Translations under genes and position numbers: made by a program
The notes under the pieces: model-generated
Database searches by the model: none
The model's input: only the letters and a program-made list of their open reading frames with translations
Told to the model about the DNA's origin: nothing
Source: Echinarachnius parma
Lineage: Eukaryota; Echinodermata; Echinoidea; Clypeasteroida; Echinarachniidae
Direction: 5' to 3'
Assembly (NCBI GenBank): GCA_037951105.1
Contig: JBAMJV010003032.1
Location: 1 to 64,000, forward strand
Length of the DNA: 64,000 nucleotides
Part shown: in pieces, positions 35,501 through 61,122 of the stretch
How positions within the stretch are numbered: position 1 is the first letter of the stretch
Layout of the letters: the number at the start of each line of letters is the position of its first letter

Positions 35501-38444
35501 ATTATTGTGGTATTATTCCCGGTTGTTTGAACGCACGTTGGCATGACAAAATCGTATCTACTCTTAATGAGAGTTGCCCCGAACTAGAAGGATCAGTGTT
35601 GGCACACTGACAGTCTCTGTTCAATGCTGGTGGCAATGTTGTGTCATTGTTCCCTGACTTGATATATGAGTTGAAAGTGGATGGGATGTCATCTATGAAA
35701 TAGATTCTTAGCAGATATACGCGATTGTACGTGTGCAACAGCTCACGTAATCGATGAGGTGAAAGAATGAATACTTTGCTGTAGAATATTTCTAACATGA
35801 AATACATATCTATGATATCTATCTATCTATATATCTATTATCTATCCATCTATCCATCCATCCATCCATCCATCCATCCACCCATCTAACCACTAGGCCA
35901 CGGGGACCGTGTGATTGAAGACAGATCCAGTTCAGGTCATTGGCAAGCCAATCTCTCGGCCCTTTGTGCTCAAGTATTCATGGGGAAGGAGTTACGAACA
36001 ATGCAAGCCGCCTTTACTTCAGCTGGATCACAATAGAGTGATTCAAGTATTAGTTAGAACATAAATATATAAGCGAGAAGTAAACTAATACATACAGCTT
36101 CGGTTTCTTCCAATATATAAATAATTGCAAGGAGTAATCATAAATGATTAAGAAGGCTTGCCAATGACCTGAACTGGATCTGTCTTCAATCACACGGTCC
36201 CCGTGGCCTAGTGGTTAAGGCATCGGCGTTCCAAGCCGGAGACCCAGGTTCGAGTCCTGGCGGAGACCAATTTTTCGACCAGTGCCTTTTTTCATTTGGC
36301 GGATTAAAAGGAGGAACATTGCTTATTAAGCTACGCCTACTATTATTCTTCCTTCTTAATCATTTATGATTACTCCTTGCAATTATTTATATATTGGAAG
36401 AAACCGAAGCTGTATGTATTAGTTTACTTCTCGCTTATATATTTATGTTCTAATACTTGAATCACTCTATTGTGATCCAGCTGAAGTAAAGGCGGCTTGC
36501 ATTGTTCGTAACTCCCATGAATACTTGAGCACAAAGGGCCGAGAGATTGGCTTGCCAATGACCTGAACTGGATCTGTCTTCAATCACACGGTCCCCGTGG
36601 CCTAGTGGTTAAGGCATCGGCGTTCCAAGCCGGAGACCCAGGTTCGAGTCCTGGCGGAGACCAATTTTTCGACCAGTGCCTTTTTTCACTTGGCGGATTA
36701 AAAGGAGCAACATTGCTTATTAAGCTACGCCTACTATTATTCTTCCTTCTTAATCATTTATGATTACTCCTTGCAATTATCTATCTATTTATTTATATAT
36801 ATATCTATCTATCTATTTATCTATACTCCGCAAAAAAAGAAACTGGACACTTGTATGAGACCAAATATTTCGTATTCATTAACGATAAAATATATGATAT
36901 TGTATATCAAATTAAAGATAAAATTACCCTCTTCAATATTCGCATGAAATCCAGATGAAATCATTCATGCATGACTTGTCACGGTCAATTAACCACACCA
37001 AGGTCTGTTTTCAAAAATAGCAAAAATGGAACATCCACTCAACCATATAAATGTTACAAATACAAATAATCTAAAACGCTATATTCATAAGATGGCATAA
37101 TTTTTCATTACAAATGTGACCTTTTCTATCTTCATCTCAATAAAGAGTATAAATGAAGACAAATTGTGAACGTTATAGGTGTTATTATCCAAAAGTAACA
37201 AAATGGGGAATTCCATGGCAAAGCTTTATTAGTCAAAATCACAGTTTGTGCCCTTATTTCAGCATGAAAATGGTATAAATTCTTGTCAAGAATTATACCG
37301 TATTCCAAAGATCTTCAAAACCTGAAGTTACCCTTGGTCAAACATTTGGGCAGTCTTTAACAAGACATTGCTCTAGGTTACTATGGTTAAAATTGCAGGG
37401 GACACATGAAATAGACAAGCTTCATGCCTGTATTATACAGATCAGTATGATAATGCTCTCATAACCTGGCCCTGTTTTATTGACAAATTTGTATTTCCAG
37501 AGTTTGTTCATAACAATAAAGTTGAATAATGTCATAATTTACTTGCCCCGCTCATCTTGTTTTAAGTGAAACGCTTACTATCATTTCAGTCGAATGGTGT
37601 GGTCCTCCATTGTTTTGCTATTTTTGAAAACAGACTTTGCTAGTGTTAATTGACGATGGCATTTCATGCATGAACGATTACACCTTTAAGTTATACCCTG
37701 CATGTAGAGGACTAAATTCCCTTTAATTTGATATATGATCATGTACACTTGATCGTACATTAATATGAAATATTTCAACTTATACAAGTGTCCAGTTTCT
37801 TTTTTTGCGGAGTATATATAATCTATATATCCATGTCTATTAGATTGCTTATGTTTTCTTCGTGCCCCTATTCACATTTCCCTATTTTCTTTGTCTCTTT
37901 CTCTCACCCTATTATTATCTTTCTCTCTCCTCAAATTCAATGTGCTTTAGTATGAAGAAACGTGAACATATAAGTAATACAAGGAAGAAATAAAAGCCTA
38001 AGGACCCTGTATAGGCGCAGTTAGGTAAAGTCATGTCATGTGATATCCGATATCAGATCTCATCTCAATACTTCATTGCATCATCAATCCTTCATAATAC
38101 AATCAACATGATAGGTGATACACACATCGGATATTGCAATGTGTGATATCCCTTTATGACTTTTATGAGTTTAATACTGCAATATAAAGAACTGACAAAA
38201 ACACATTATTTCAATACGGCCATTATTTAATTGTATATATTTATTTGTTTTTGTGTATGCCATATTTCTCTTCGATCGTCTTATTTGCGTCTTGTTTCTG
38301 ATGTCCTCATTCCCCAGACGATTCCGACCGGAGACGGATGAGGAGGTCAACGATGTGGAAGACGAGAAGGAGAACGGTGTCGATGCTCACCGGGGAGTTC
38401 AAGTAAAGGAAACCGGGCAGAACATGTCGTTGTTAGCAATATAA
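28954..38444 (+). CDS. SLC10-family sodium/bile-acid-type cotransporter (six coding exons)
   Basis: Joining 28954-29271, 29618-29811, 32062-32266, 32729-32941, 33239-33381 and 38318-38444 gives 1200 nt, 399 residues plus stop, with GT-AG junctions throughout. Family hallmarks are an N-glycosylated outside N-terminus (NST, NTS, NGT), LRRPVGVAIGF, the SPGGTTSNLYTYW segment, MTTISTSIALGSMPLNLFIY, and the FETGLQQ motif (E305, Q309) corresponding to the sodium/substrate-site FETGxQN of bile-acid transporters. The protein should be a plasma-membrane carrier with about nine helices, moving bile-acid-like or sulphated steroid substrates with sodium. The acidic C-tail (PETDEEVNDVEDEKENG) is cytoplasmic. 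It is longer than the human members of about 350 residues, mainly at the N-terminus. The exact subfamily (A1/A2/A6-like) and substrate cannot be decided. An inverted copy of its 3' end lies at 61500-64000. Confidence 0.92.
29508..29591. repeat. (ATC)n microsatellite in SLC10 intron 1
   Basis: About 25 near-perfect ATC/CAT units lie directly before the polypyrimidine tract of the exon-2 acceptor. The array has one AAT interruption at each end. Confidence 0.95.
29618..29811 (+). CDS. SLC10 exon 2
   Basis: The acceptor CCCTGCAG and donor CAGGTAACT bound 194 nt. It encodes LRRPVGVAIGF through TNGDVCL and two bases of Ser171, covering TM2, TM3 and the SPGGTTSN substrate-cavity loop. Ends in phase 2. 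Confidence 0.9.
29836..30038. mobile_element. MITE, GATCTAGTAAC family
   Basis: The left end GGATCTAGTTACCATGGTGA and the right end inverse (AACAATGTTACTAGATCCC) define about 200 bp. Relatives lie at 54693-55038 and 57127-57515, with one-sided pieces at 33810-33883 and 53167 onward. Confidence 0.6.
30211..30306 (+). pseudogene. Decayed duplicate of SLC10 exon 2 (3' half)
   Basis: ACTAGACGCACCCC and GGGGGTACCA-type phrases align over about 95 bp with exon 2 at 29706-29802, from LRLDAPHALG to WTNG. The copy has indels and a stop, and lacks the donor AGGTAAC. It lies 500 bp downstream of the real exon in intron 2, so it is a ghost of an internal tandem duplication. Confidence 0.8.
30310..31615. 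other. SLC10 intron 2, no feature recognised
   Basis: AT-rich non-coding sequence with no strong repeat or RNA signal. Confidence 0.5.
31622..31668 (+). pseudogene. Decayed duplicate of SLC10 exon 3 (5' part)
   Basis: TTGACAAGTATCGCACTGGGATCGATACCA... aligns with exon 3 at 32080-32126, which encodes TSIALGSMPLNLFIY. Here it would read TSIALGSIPTNVYF before running into T-rich repeats. No acceptor is kept. It is the second ghost exon of intron 2. Confidence 0.75.
31800..32022 (+). mobile_element. SINE-type tail in SLC10 intron 2
   Basis: It ends GGGGTAATAATA..AAGGTGCTTAGAGA..GGCGCTATGTATATCGAACC(TATT)n, the same tail architecture as 7921-8168. The 5' part starts with the hairpin CACCTCC/GGAGGTG. 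Same strand as the gene. Confidence 0.6.
32062..32266 (+). CDS. SLC10 exon 3
   Basis: The acceptor TTTCCAG and donor CAGGTAACC bound 205 nt. It completes Ser171 and encodes VVMTTISTSIALGSMPL (TM4), a basic loop (GRRW) and TM5 (IALATLIGPVIIGLVI), ending KRLGQ in phase 0. Confidence 0.92.
32729..32941 (+). CDS. SLC10 exon 4
   Basis: The acceptor CATTCAG and donor CAGGTCAGA (weaker than the rest) bound 213 nt, 71 codons. It starts PFGALGMLGVV and ends with the family motif FETGLQQ. Reading on past the donor gives an unrelated sequence, so the splice is needed. Confidence 0.9.
33239..33381 (+). CDS. SLC10 exon 5
   Basis: The acceptor CGTGCAG and donor AGGTATGT bound 143 nt. It encodes VGIALTLISFSYKDDLALF, then the last two helices to MAYKLY, plus two bases of Arg358. 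The next exon lies 4.9 kb away. Confidence 0.9.
34099..34173. repeat. Two-copy tandem repeat in intron 5
   Basis: GCCTTGTAT.TTATAATGTTAGTCAGGTTTATAT occurs twice, about 37 bp apart. Confidence 0.7.
34371..34588. mobile_element. MITE with AGGCGCTAAATCCACTTTCC ends
   Basis: The inverted termini are AAAAGGCGCTAAATCCACTT and AAGTGGATTTAGCGCCTTTT, 218 bp in all. A related copy (38986-39215) is nested inside another element. Confidence 0.75.
35045..35205. mobile_element. Short hairpin MITE in intron 5
   Basis: GTAGCCCATTTCATAAAAC at the left pairs with ACAAATGGGCTACC at the right. Internal CAATAATTGTTGTAAGT pairs with ACTTACAACAA/ACAATAATTG. About 160 bp. Confidence 0.55.
35814..35890. repeat. 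(ATCT)n/(ATCC)n microsatellite
   Basis: ATCTATCT runs grade into CCATCCATCC units, next to the left arm of the tRNA inverted repeat. A matching (ATCT)n run sits at 36779-36825. Confidence 0.9.
35892..36612. repeat. Inverted repeat around tRNA-Gly-like genes
   Basis: About 265 bp at 35892-36158 is the near-identical reverse complement of 36341-36612. The arms end inside the first 20 bases of the tRNA. A direct unit of 394 bp (tRNA plus flank) also occurs twice (36150-36540 and 36541-36780). Together they form one inverted and two direct copies of a tRNA cassette. Confidence 0.85.
36197..36268 (+). tRNA. tRNA-Gly(UCC)-like gene, copy 1
   Basis: Cloverleaf: acceptor GTCCCCG/CGGAGAC (one C-A mismatch), D arm GCC..GGC, anticodon stem TCGGC/GCCGG with loop GTTCCAA (anticodon TCC), and T arm CCAGG/CCTGG with loop TTCGAGT. 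A box TGGCCTAGTGG, B box GGTTCGAGTCC. A T5 pol III terminator follows 4-5 bases after the end. G at loop position 32 is unusual, so a tRNA-derived repeat is an alternative. Confidence 0.65.
36591..36662 (+). tRNA. tRNA-Gly(UCC)-like gene, copy 2
   Basis: Identical to copy 1 over the whole 72 bases and with the same T5 terminator. The flanks are also duplicated, so the copy arose by segmental duplication 394 bp downstream. Confidence 0.65.
36826..37812. mobile_element. 987-bp Tc1/mariner-like non-autonomous element
   Basis: The termini are CTCCGCAAAAAAAGAAACTG and its inverse, bounded by TA on each side. The inverted repeats extend inward in patches: AAAATAGCAAAAATGGA at about 37013 mirrors 37605-37622, and TGTCACGGTCAATTAA mirrors TTAATTGACGATGGCA. 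TA target and end form fit Tc1/mariner. No transposase frame is present. Confidence 0.8.
37980..38250 (+). repeat. Intron 5 end, also present inverted at 62110-62290
   Basis: ACAAGGAAGAAATAAAAGCC through GATATCCGATATCAG matches the reverse complement of the right-hand copy with about 15% differences by eye. It is part of the SLC10 inverted duplication. Confidence 0.8.
38318..38444 (+). CDS. SLC10 exon 6 (terminal coding exon)
   Basis: The acceptor CATTCCCCAG bounds 127 nt. It completes Arg358 and encodes RFRPETDEEVNDVEDEKENG to MSLLAI and the stop TAA (38442-38444). This is the acidic cytoplasmic tail. No clear AATAAA was found in the next 300 bp. Confidence 0.92.
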
Positions 38445-38517
38445 TATTGCGTTGTAAACAAGTGAAGCGGTTTAACTATAGTAGCCTAATATTGAGTATA
38501 TATTTGAACTAAATCCC

Positions 38518-38735
38518 TTTAAAGAGACTGCATCGTCCCGTCAGAGGGCGTGTTTCAAAAGAGTTGACATGGGAGGCGCCATGTTATATATGTACACCGC
38601 GCGCCCTGTAGCTATTACATTATAGTGATACTGTACATATGCTCTACACAGTTAACTGAGTGCCACCTCTCACGCACGATTTGGTCTGGGTCTGAAGACT
38701 GACATGGCGCTTATCTACCCACATTCCTCAAATGA
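38518..38735. mobile_element. GC-rich repeat with GACTGC ends
   Basis: AAAGAGACTGCATCGTCCCGTCAGAGG with GCGCCATGTTAT recurs diverged at 45708-45915, and inverted at 61640-61770 as part of the SLC10 duplication. Confidence 0.5.
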
Positions 38736-38769
38736 AGGATGCAATCAACTGAATTTCATACCAACAATT

Positions 38770-39834
38770 TTAAAGGGATAGTTCAGTTTTGGTTTAGAGG
38801 GCGCTTCGAGAGATTTGTTTGTGAGGTTAATGAAAAACTAAGTGAAATTTGAAAGAGCTCACACTTTTAAAGGCAAAATCAACTTTGTTTGATCACAATT
38901 GGTTCAGAATCAAACGAAATATCCTTAAATATATCTGATCAGAATAATTTTGGGGGACCAAGTTTCAATAAATGAAGAGCCTAATATATCCACTTTCTAT
39001 AAAATAAAAAAAATTAAAATGGAGTTAACGATATCAGCTACGTTGTTATCTTGAAATCCACATTGTAGGACACATTCCACATTACAAATTAAAATAATTT
39101 ATGGAACGTTCCATTTATATCAGTATTGCAATAGGTAAGTGCACGAAGTTGGACAAAGAAACTCGCTTTTCTCCATAATTTTAAAAGTAGATTTAACGCT
39201 TTTTGGAATTAGGCTCTTCAAATAATGGCAACATTTAAAAATCCTACACATTTTGATAATATGCCGAAGTGGCTTTTAAAATGTTTTTGATGATCTATAA
39301 TAAAATATATATAATCTAATATATATACGCTTGTATAATTTTTAAAAAAGGAATAAGAATTTGTTTGTTACATACATGTATAAATTCGTAAGAAAATTTG
39401 TATATTTGTATGTTGGATTAATTTGTAAACTGTTCCAGTTATTCTGTCTGTATGTATTATCCTGTTCACCCTGCCAATTGCAGAATGCGAATTTATTTTC
39501 AACTTCTGCCATGGACCTGGGTTTCAACCCTTCTTTGTAACATTCGATTGATTTGAATAAATAAAGATGATTTATATAATCTGTAATGACGAATAAAACC
39601 AAACATCACATTGATTTTTTTATACCAAACAAAATTGTTAAAATTTGAAGTATCTGGAGGGCGCCCTCCTTTGTTAACGGCTGCTTTTTGAATGAAAACA
39701 GCACTGTCACTTAATCGTTTATATATTTTACTACCATTCAAGCATCACTGAATTATAAATGTTAGTTTTTAATGAAAACTTACAATTCTTTATTACTAAA
39801 ATTATGTTTGACCAAAGATGTACTATCCCTTTAA
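38770..39834. mobile_element. TTAA-family MITE containing a nested MITE
   Basis: The ends TTAAAGGGATAGTTCAGTTT and ACTATCCCTTTAA mark the family of 19578-20120. Inside, 38986-39215 is a copy of the 34371-34588 element (ATATCCACTTTCTATAAAA and its inverse), inserted later. Confidence 0.75.
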
Positions 39835-39839
39835 ATGTC

Positions 39840-40400
39840 TTGATTATGTTTATTACATAGGGAATGAGCGTGGAAGAGAATTCATGTATGTTAAATTGAA
39901 TACTTCTCAAACAAATAATTATACAAATATGGAAACCATGAAACTCAAGCTAGTCCACGTAATCATACATACATGACTTTGTGGTGATTATTTATATAAA
40001 TATTTAACAGCTGTTTTTCTCGGCACAAGAATTATAGTGTAATATTATATAAATCAATATTGGACATCAAATAAAGGGAAAATGTCAGCTTTGTAAAATG
40101 GTTGTTTTTCTTACATGCAGTTCACACACGATGAAAGTGTAGATTTACATCCATTTGGAGGCGACAGTAAACAGATTACATCGGAAAATTATTTGAAATA
40201 ATACATATTTAATAGGATATATCAAAGAATCGAGTCTTAGCATGTATGGATTTTGTAAAATGATATAAATAATATAAAACATAATAGGTACAAATAAAAT
40301 AGAATAACAAAAGAAAAATTCCATACCCACGTCTTATAATGTAGAAGAGATTTGTTATTATGCCTTTAACGAAGGAAATCATAATATTACACTTGTATCA
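39840..40400. other. AT-rich intergenic stretch
   Basis: Nothing recognisable beyond AT-rich sequence. Confidence 0.5.
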
Positions 40401-40404
40401 TAAA

Positions 40405-40628
40405 TCCCGGCGCAGACAGAGCCGACTCGACCAGATCCGACCCAACCCGACTGAAAGCCAGAGTCGGTCCGATTCAGTCGGGTCCGATTCAACATGTAGA
40501 ATCGGGCCTGAATGGCTTCCGACTGGCTTCCGGCTGGCAACATCGCAGTCGTGATGCAATGCACACAGAGCCGAACCGACTAAAAACTAGTCGGATCGGG
40601 TCGAGTCGGCTCTGTCTGCGCTGGGCTT
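40405..40628. mobile_element. CAGACAGAGCCGACTCGA inverted-repeat MITE, copy 1
   Basis: CGCAGACAGAGCCGACTCGA at the left and its inverse at the right. The interior is rich in CCGACT/AGTCGG. It lies head-to-tail with copy 2; a third copy is at 62471-62692. Confidence 0.8.
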
Positions 40629-40629
40629 A

Positions 40630-40854
40630 AAGCCCTCTGCAGACAGAGCCGACTCGACCCGATCCGACTGGTTTCAATCAGGCTAGAGTTGGGCCCGGTC
40701 GGTCGGATCCAATTCATCGTGTTGAATCGACCCCAACTGGCATTCGACTGTCTCTCGACTGGCAAAATATGTGTCGCGAGGCACTGAAAACTGAGCCGAT
40801 CCGAATGAAAACCAGTCGGATCGGGTCGAGTCGGCTCTGTCTACAGAGGGCTTA
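40630..40854. mobile_element. CAGACAGAGCCGACTCGA inverted-repeat MITE, copy 2
   Basis: The termini AAGCCCTCTGCAGACAGAGC and its inverse (GCTCTGTCTACAGAGGGCTT, one change) frame about 225 bp, immediately after copy 1. Confidence 0.8.
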
Positions 40855-41164
40855 AGGGTTTCACGGTTGGTTCTGTTAAAAAGCTTCGGTGGGAACATCA
40901 CTCAACTGAGGTGTGATAGAGCTAGGTCAGCTGGAGAAGACCGCTTCAGTCAAGCTTGCGGCTTAAGAAAAATTCCATACATAAACATAAATTTATGTTT
41001 AAATATCTAGGTTAAAGTTCCACACAATCCCCTAGGATTAGTATACTTTGTGTCTAAACGAGCACAATAAAATCTTTAAAGATTGCACAGAATAAATTCC
41101 TTTCCAACTTTAATCACAAGGATGGAAACTGAAAGTTTGCCTATAAAGTGTTTTTTTCTTGACG

Positions 41165-41530
41165 TGTGTTGCACGTTCTTGTGATGTCTCAGAAGCATCT
41201 CATGACGTCATCCACAATTGCCGTGACGTCATCAAATATTCATAAGATTTGTAGCCTCTGATTTGTCATGACTCGATATCGGTCTCGACCTGCTCCACTT
41301 CTAGTCATCCGGCGCCGCTCAGTGAGCGATCGGTGAGCCGATCGAGTGGCAACGGCTTAGGTTGCTGCCTGGAGCTCCGGGTGAACTGCGGCCAGCTGAA
41401 GGGTCTCGTGGGCAGCAGCCGGCGCGATCTGCGACGCACGGGTGGGTTTGTCAGGTTTTCTGTCGTGTCCGTTCGTTTTCTGTGGCCGTACACTGTTTTG
41501 GGGGTGTTATCCGGAAGAGAGAAAGGGAGT
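41165..41530. promoter_or_regulatory. CpG-rich segment with CRE-like sites
   Basis: TGACGTCA-type sites at about 41201-41209 and 41223-41230 precede a GC- and CpG-rich stretch (41290-41470) that stands out from AT-rich surroundings. It could be a promoter with a non-coding exon, or an unrecognised element. No protein is supported. Confidence 0.25.
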
Positions 41531-41639
41531 GAAAAACTATTGAATATATCACATTGATGAGTAAAATTAAATACATATATTGTCCCATTATGTGTCAACT
41601 ATAAACCTCTTTAAACTTCGGTGCACAATACATATTGAT

Positions 41640-42020
41640 GATGTATTATCACCAAAATATGTTCCTTAAAGTGAAACCAGTAAAGTGTCTAACTCCACGA
41701 AAAGTACTTGGAGCTTCGACATTTCTCTTCTACCGTGTTGTTTGGCTTATGGTAAGAGAAGAATAAAATAGGGTTAGATTTGTTTAAATGCTCCTTTAGT
41801 ATGACGGTATCTATCATTCAGCTCAAAAGCGTTAATTAACGGTCATAAACCACATAAACGTCCGTTGTAAAAGCTGACGCATATTTTCGCTTTTTTTAAC
41901 CAGGAAAGCAGTGTTCTTTTTTAATGAAACTTTCACACATCATTCGGACATATCTTACAATGATTTTGGTATAGGATTCAAGTCTCAAATGTAATTTTGG
42001 GCAATATCTGACACTTTACA
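41640..42020. repeat. Diverged duplicate of 42715-43035
   Basis: Shared phrases include GAAA.TACTTGG, TTTGGCT.ATGGTA and CACACATCATTC..A...CTTACAATGAT, in the same order. An old tandem duplication flanks exon 7 of the minus-strand gene. Confidence 0.55.
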
Positions 42021-42246
42021 GGTGCACCTTTAATACTTGCTCCGACGACAGTTGATTGGCCATTAAATGGCCATAAACCACCAACCATTCCTAACCCTAA
42101 CCCAATCCCTGAAACAAACACTAACCATAGACTTGACCCTATACTTTCAGAACAAAAACTATCAAACGATAACGTGGCGATATATTCTTAGAGCATATTT
42201 GCCGCTGGGGCAGGGGTCGTGTCACCACGTTAATGTTAAACCCCCA

Positions 42247-57937
<15,691 letters not shown>

Positions 57938-58130
57938 TTTGAATTTGAATTGTTTACTACGAACGACCTACAGTATATGGTGCTATATGCTATGAACGCC
58001 GTTCAAGATGCAGTAGAATCATCTCAGATGGTAATTTTAATGCAATATCCTCCTTAATTTGCAAGCAGATATACAATTATCTGTCTAAGAGTGCATGCTA
58101 CGTTTCCAAGGCCGCCATTTTGAATTTAAA
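57938..58130 (-). promoter_or_regulatory. Upstream region with a repeated CCGCCATTTTGAATTT box
   Basis: TTTCCACGGCCGCCATTTTG at the start codon recurs as TTTCCAAGGCCGCCATTTTG at 58102-58121, and weakly at 58405 and 58673 (CCCATGGCCGCCATGTTGAA). On the transcript strand this is CAAAATGGCGGCC, a YY1-like box around the start codon. The upstream copies may be ghost starts or promoter boxes. Confidence 0.4.
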
Positions 58131-58910
58131 AGTCGAAATGTATCATATGATGGTATTCAGGTAGTAAAATAAATCATCTATAGCCATGCATAGGTATTCT
58201 CCAAGTCTAATACTTTGTGTATTGTCGTTTATGTACCTGCTTCCGTAGCAATATTGATACTTTTTACATTGAACTTAGATACAATAATCGTCTAAAAAAT
58301 TGACGAAGCAATCATTAGGTAGTAATAACGGGGTAATAACAAGGTAAAATATCCTCAATGTAGAGTGAAAATTGGTAATGCAATGTTACGGTTTACTGGA
58401 TATCGCCATTTTGTATCCTCCAATAGCTAGGGGTTAAAATAATGCAGTTGTAGTGCAGATGTAGTATGCTTTCCTTGATGTATGTAGACAAAAACATACA
58501 ACCAAATACATGTCATCATGGATCGTCTGTCTTGTATACCATATAGTAATATCTTCCAATAGATTCCAATGTGGCGCTCAAAATTAAGTAAAAAGTTAAT
58601 TCAAAGGTCAAATAAACAGATATGTTCCTTAGTAGTACAACGTTACGGTTAATGGCATGTCTGTCTCGTTCCCATGGCCGCCATGTTGAATCAAATTTCT
58701 CTGAAAAATAATGAAGAAAATCCCGTGTAGGGTGCTACACAATAACAGTTGTCTGAGATCCTCCTTCGAAAAAAATCAGCAAAAGCAATCATAAATGCGA
58801 CGCAACATGATAATTGTCTGAACTGTTAAATCTTGTTAACATACCTAGCAGTTTCCAACACTGTACCGTATATTACCCTCACTACTCGTCCTCTCTTTCT
58901 TCTTCCTATT
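58130..58910. other. 5' flank of the membrane-protein gene
   Basis: Contains the decayed exon-1-start echoes noted above. No independent gene seen. Confidence 0.45.
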
Positions 58911-58912
58911 CG

Positions 58913-58942
58913 TTTTGCTGTTGTTGTTGTTGTTGTTGTTGT
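58913..58942. repeat. (GTT)n microsatellite
   Basis: About eight TTG units. Confidence 0.9.
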
Positions 58943-59289
58943 GGATGTGTGATTTCTAGTGCAAGTGCATGTATCTAATTCCCGTGGTCTATATATAGTG
59001 TCCTGCCACCACCCCTTATTTTAGCGCCTAACTCGAAAAGTACCCTTTTCCGCCCGGCCCCTTCACCGGTAGTCTTGGCCTATAGGCTCATTAGACAGTC
59101 GTCTCAGACTTCGAAATACAGACCAACCCGTCCCAGTGTATATCCGCGCATTTGCAAGTCTCTGTCCAAAACGAAGGAAACGGCTGATTTCGATTAACTG
59201 GGGTCTATACTGAAGTTTAATAGCATATAAGTATTAACGTAACTGTAACGGTGGGTGAATAACATAGACCTCAAATTCATGTTTTTTAC

Positions 59290-59345
59290 GGCAGTGGCGT
59301 AAAGGGGGGAGGGACCACCCCCCCCCCCCCCTCCCCTGTCCACCT
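59290..59345. repeat. AGTGGCGTAAAGGGGGG element end with poly-C
   Basis: Same GTGGCGTA opening as 56526, then a G run and about 13 C. Confidence 0.5.
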
Positions 59346-59584
59346 TAGCATTGAAGGGATCACTGGGACGAGGCATGATCTTAGGCCATTTTTAGCACAG
59401 TAGTCTCATGTTCGAAGTTCTATTTCCAATAAGACAAAATGTACAAGAAATTTCTGTAAGAAATTATTGAAAATTAATTTAATACATGCAATAAATTTGG
59501 GATAAATTTCATCTTTGATTTGTGGGTTTTTTCAATTCCAATTGATGGTCCAGGCTGGCCAAGTCTGGCCCGACTCTCAAGGAA

Positions 59585-59610
59585 TCCCCCCCCCCCCCCC
59601 CCCCCCCCCG
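59585..59610. repeat. Poly-C tract
   Basis: About 23 C in a row. Confidence 0.9.
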
Positions 59611-60400
59611 ATGTCACCAAATATTTCCCCCGGCTATATATGCCACCCATTTAGAGGCCTTGCACCCACAAGACAATCGTGACCTAATTATAATCACCGG
59701 GTTCTTAACACGAATCCCTTTCCGGTCTCGTGCGTGCTTGCAAAATTAATTATCAACGTGGCACATGGGTGCACAAGGTTGGAGGGGGGGATAGGGGTTG
59801 GGCGAGAGTTTTGAAAATGCTTACTTTCGGGCAAATGTTACCTCTTATATTCACACAGCCAACAGCGAGGTAACGAAGGCTTTACCCCTAACCTTTCCCC
59901 CATTTCTGACTCTCTCTCTCTCTCTCTTTAGTCGGTGAAATTCGGGATAGCCAAAAATGTAGTGATGAAAATAATAATTTCGGTAAGTGTAGCACCTCAT
60001 AACTATGATTGATCAACTATATTAGTTGTACACAAACGTACACAAACTCACACCTGCACATATACAAACTCACACATACATATGCATACACTTTACACAC
60101 ACATACAAACACGCACACACACGCAAAGCAGACAAATAAATGCACACACATATAAACATGCCTAGTAAGCAGATTTGTGAAAAGCTTCAAACATTTAACA
60201 TGTTCAGCTATAGTTTTTAATGAGCATCAGTCAGCCTTTGTAACATAATTGTAATATAAAAATTGTGAAAGAGAAAAGTTATTGTATGATTATGTGGGTC
60301 TAGGTCGTGTTTCATGGTCCCCAAATTGTTATAATTATTTGAAAAGTATTCATTATTCATGCATTTTCTTTCGCATTCGTTCCCCAAGACCAGGGCCCCG
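59610..60400. other. Intergenic, simple repeats only
   Basis: A short (CT)n run at 59910-59927 and CA-rich text at 60025-60150. Nothing else supported. Confidence 0.5.
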
Positions 60401-60404
60401 TTAT

Positions 60405-60492
60405 CAGATTTGCGCATCTAGAACACGTGATCTGACTTACGATTAATTGCAACTTACAATCGATTGTATCTCTTTCTGCAACGGGGCCCAGG
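60405..60492. mobile_element. Hairpin MITE with GGGCCCCGTT ends
   Basis: AGGGCCCCGTTATCAGATT at the left and AACGGGGCCCAGGG at the right. It shares TTACAATCGATTGTATCTCT with 50463-50490. Confidence 0.65.
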
Positions 60493-61110
60493 GCTGGTAT
60501 TTAATTCAAAACTTAGATTAAATAAAACATTTACTAAGCATTTTTCTAGGCTGATCGAGAACTCGTTCTAAAATAGATTTGTTTTAAATTTTACTTCAGT
60601 AAATTAAGATCTTTTGGTGAGATTTTCAGTTGATGAATTAATCAAATCCCAATTTTGGCTAAGTACCGTAATTGACTTTTGCTAAATTTTGACTTAAAGG
60701 GGACCACCAGGCAAAGAACAACACATACTAATATGTTTTGGTACCGTGTTGTGATATCAAATAGATGCCCAACATTCTGCAAAGGGTCGTGTTATACATG
60801 AAAAATGCAATTATTTACTACCATTTACGGAACCATTATTATTCCATGGTTCCGTACGCACCAAACATTTGCGAGTGCGCCAATTCTATTCACGCGTACG
60901 TTTGGAGACAATAGAATCCCGGACGGTTCATTCGCTCTGGACAAAGGTAGTCTTCGTACATGCAGACCCATGAACGCATGCTTTAGAATGGTGATGCGTG
61001 TTCCTATTATATATTTTTTCTGGAAACATATTTGTATGAACTTGTTGATGGAATGGACTACTAAAGATGTTACCTTTTATTTATAAGAATATTATTTTTG
61101 GGTGGTGGTA
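60493..61110. other. Intergenic, no gene supported
   Basis: A TTAAAGGGGACCACC phrase at 60694 resembles a MITE end, but no partner was found. Confidence 0.45.
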
Positions 61111-61122
61111 CCCTGTAAGTAC

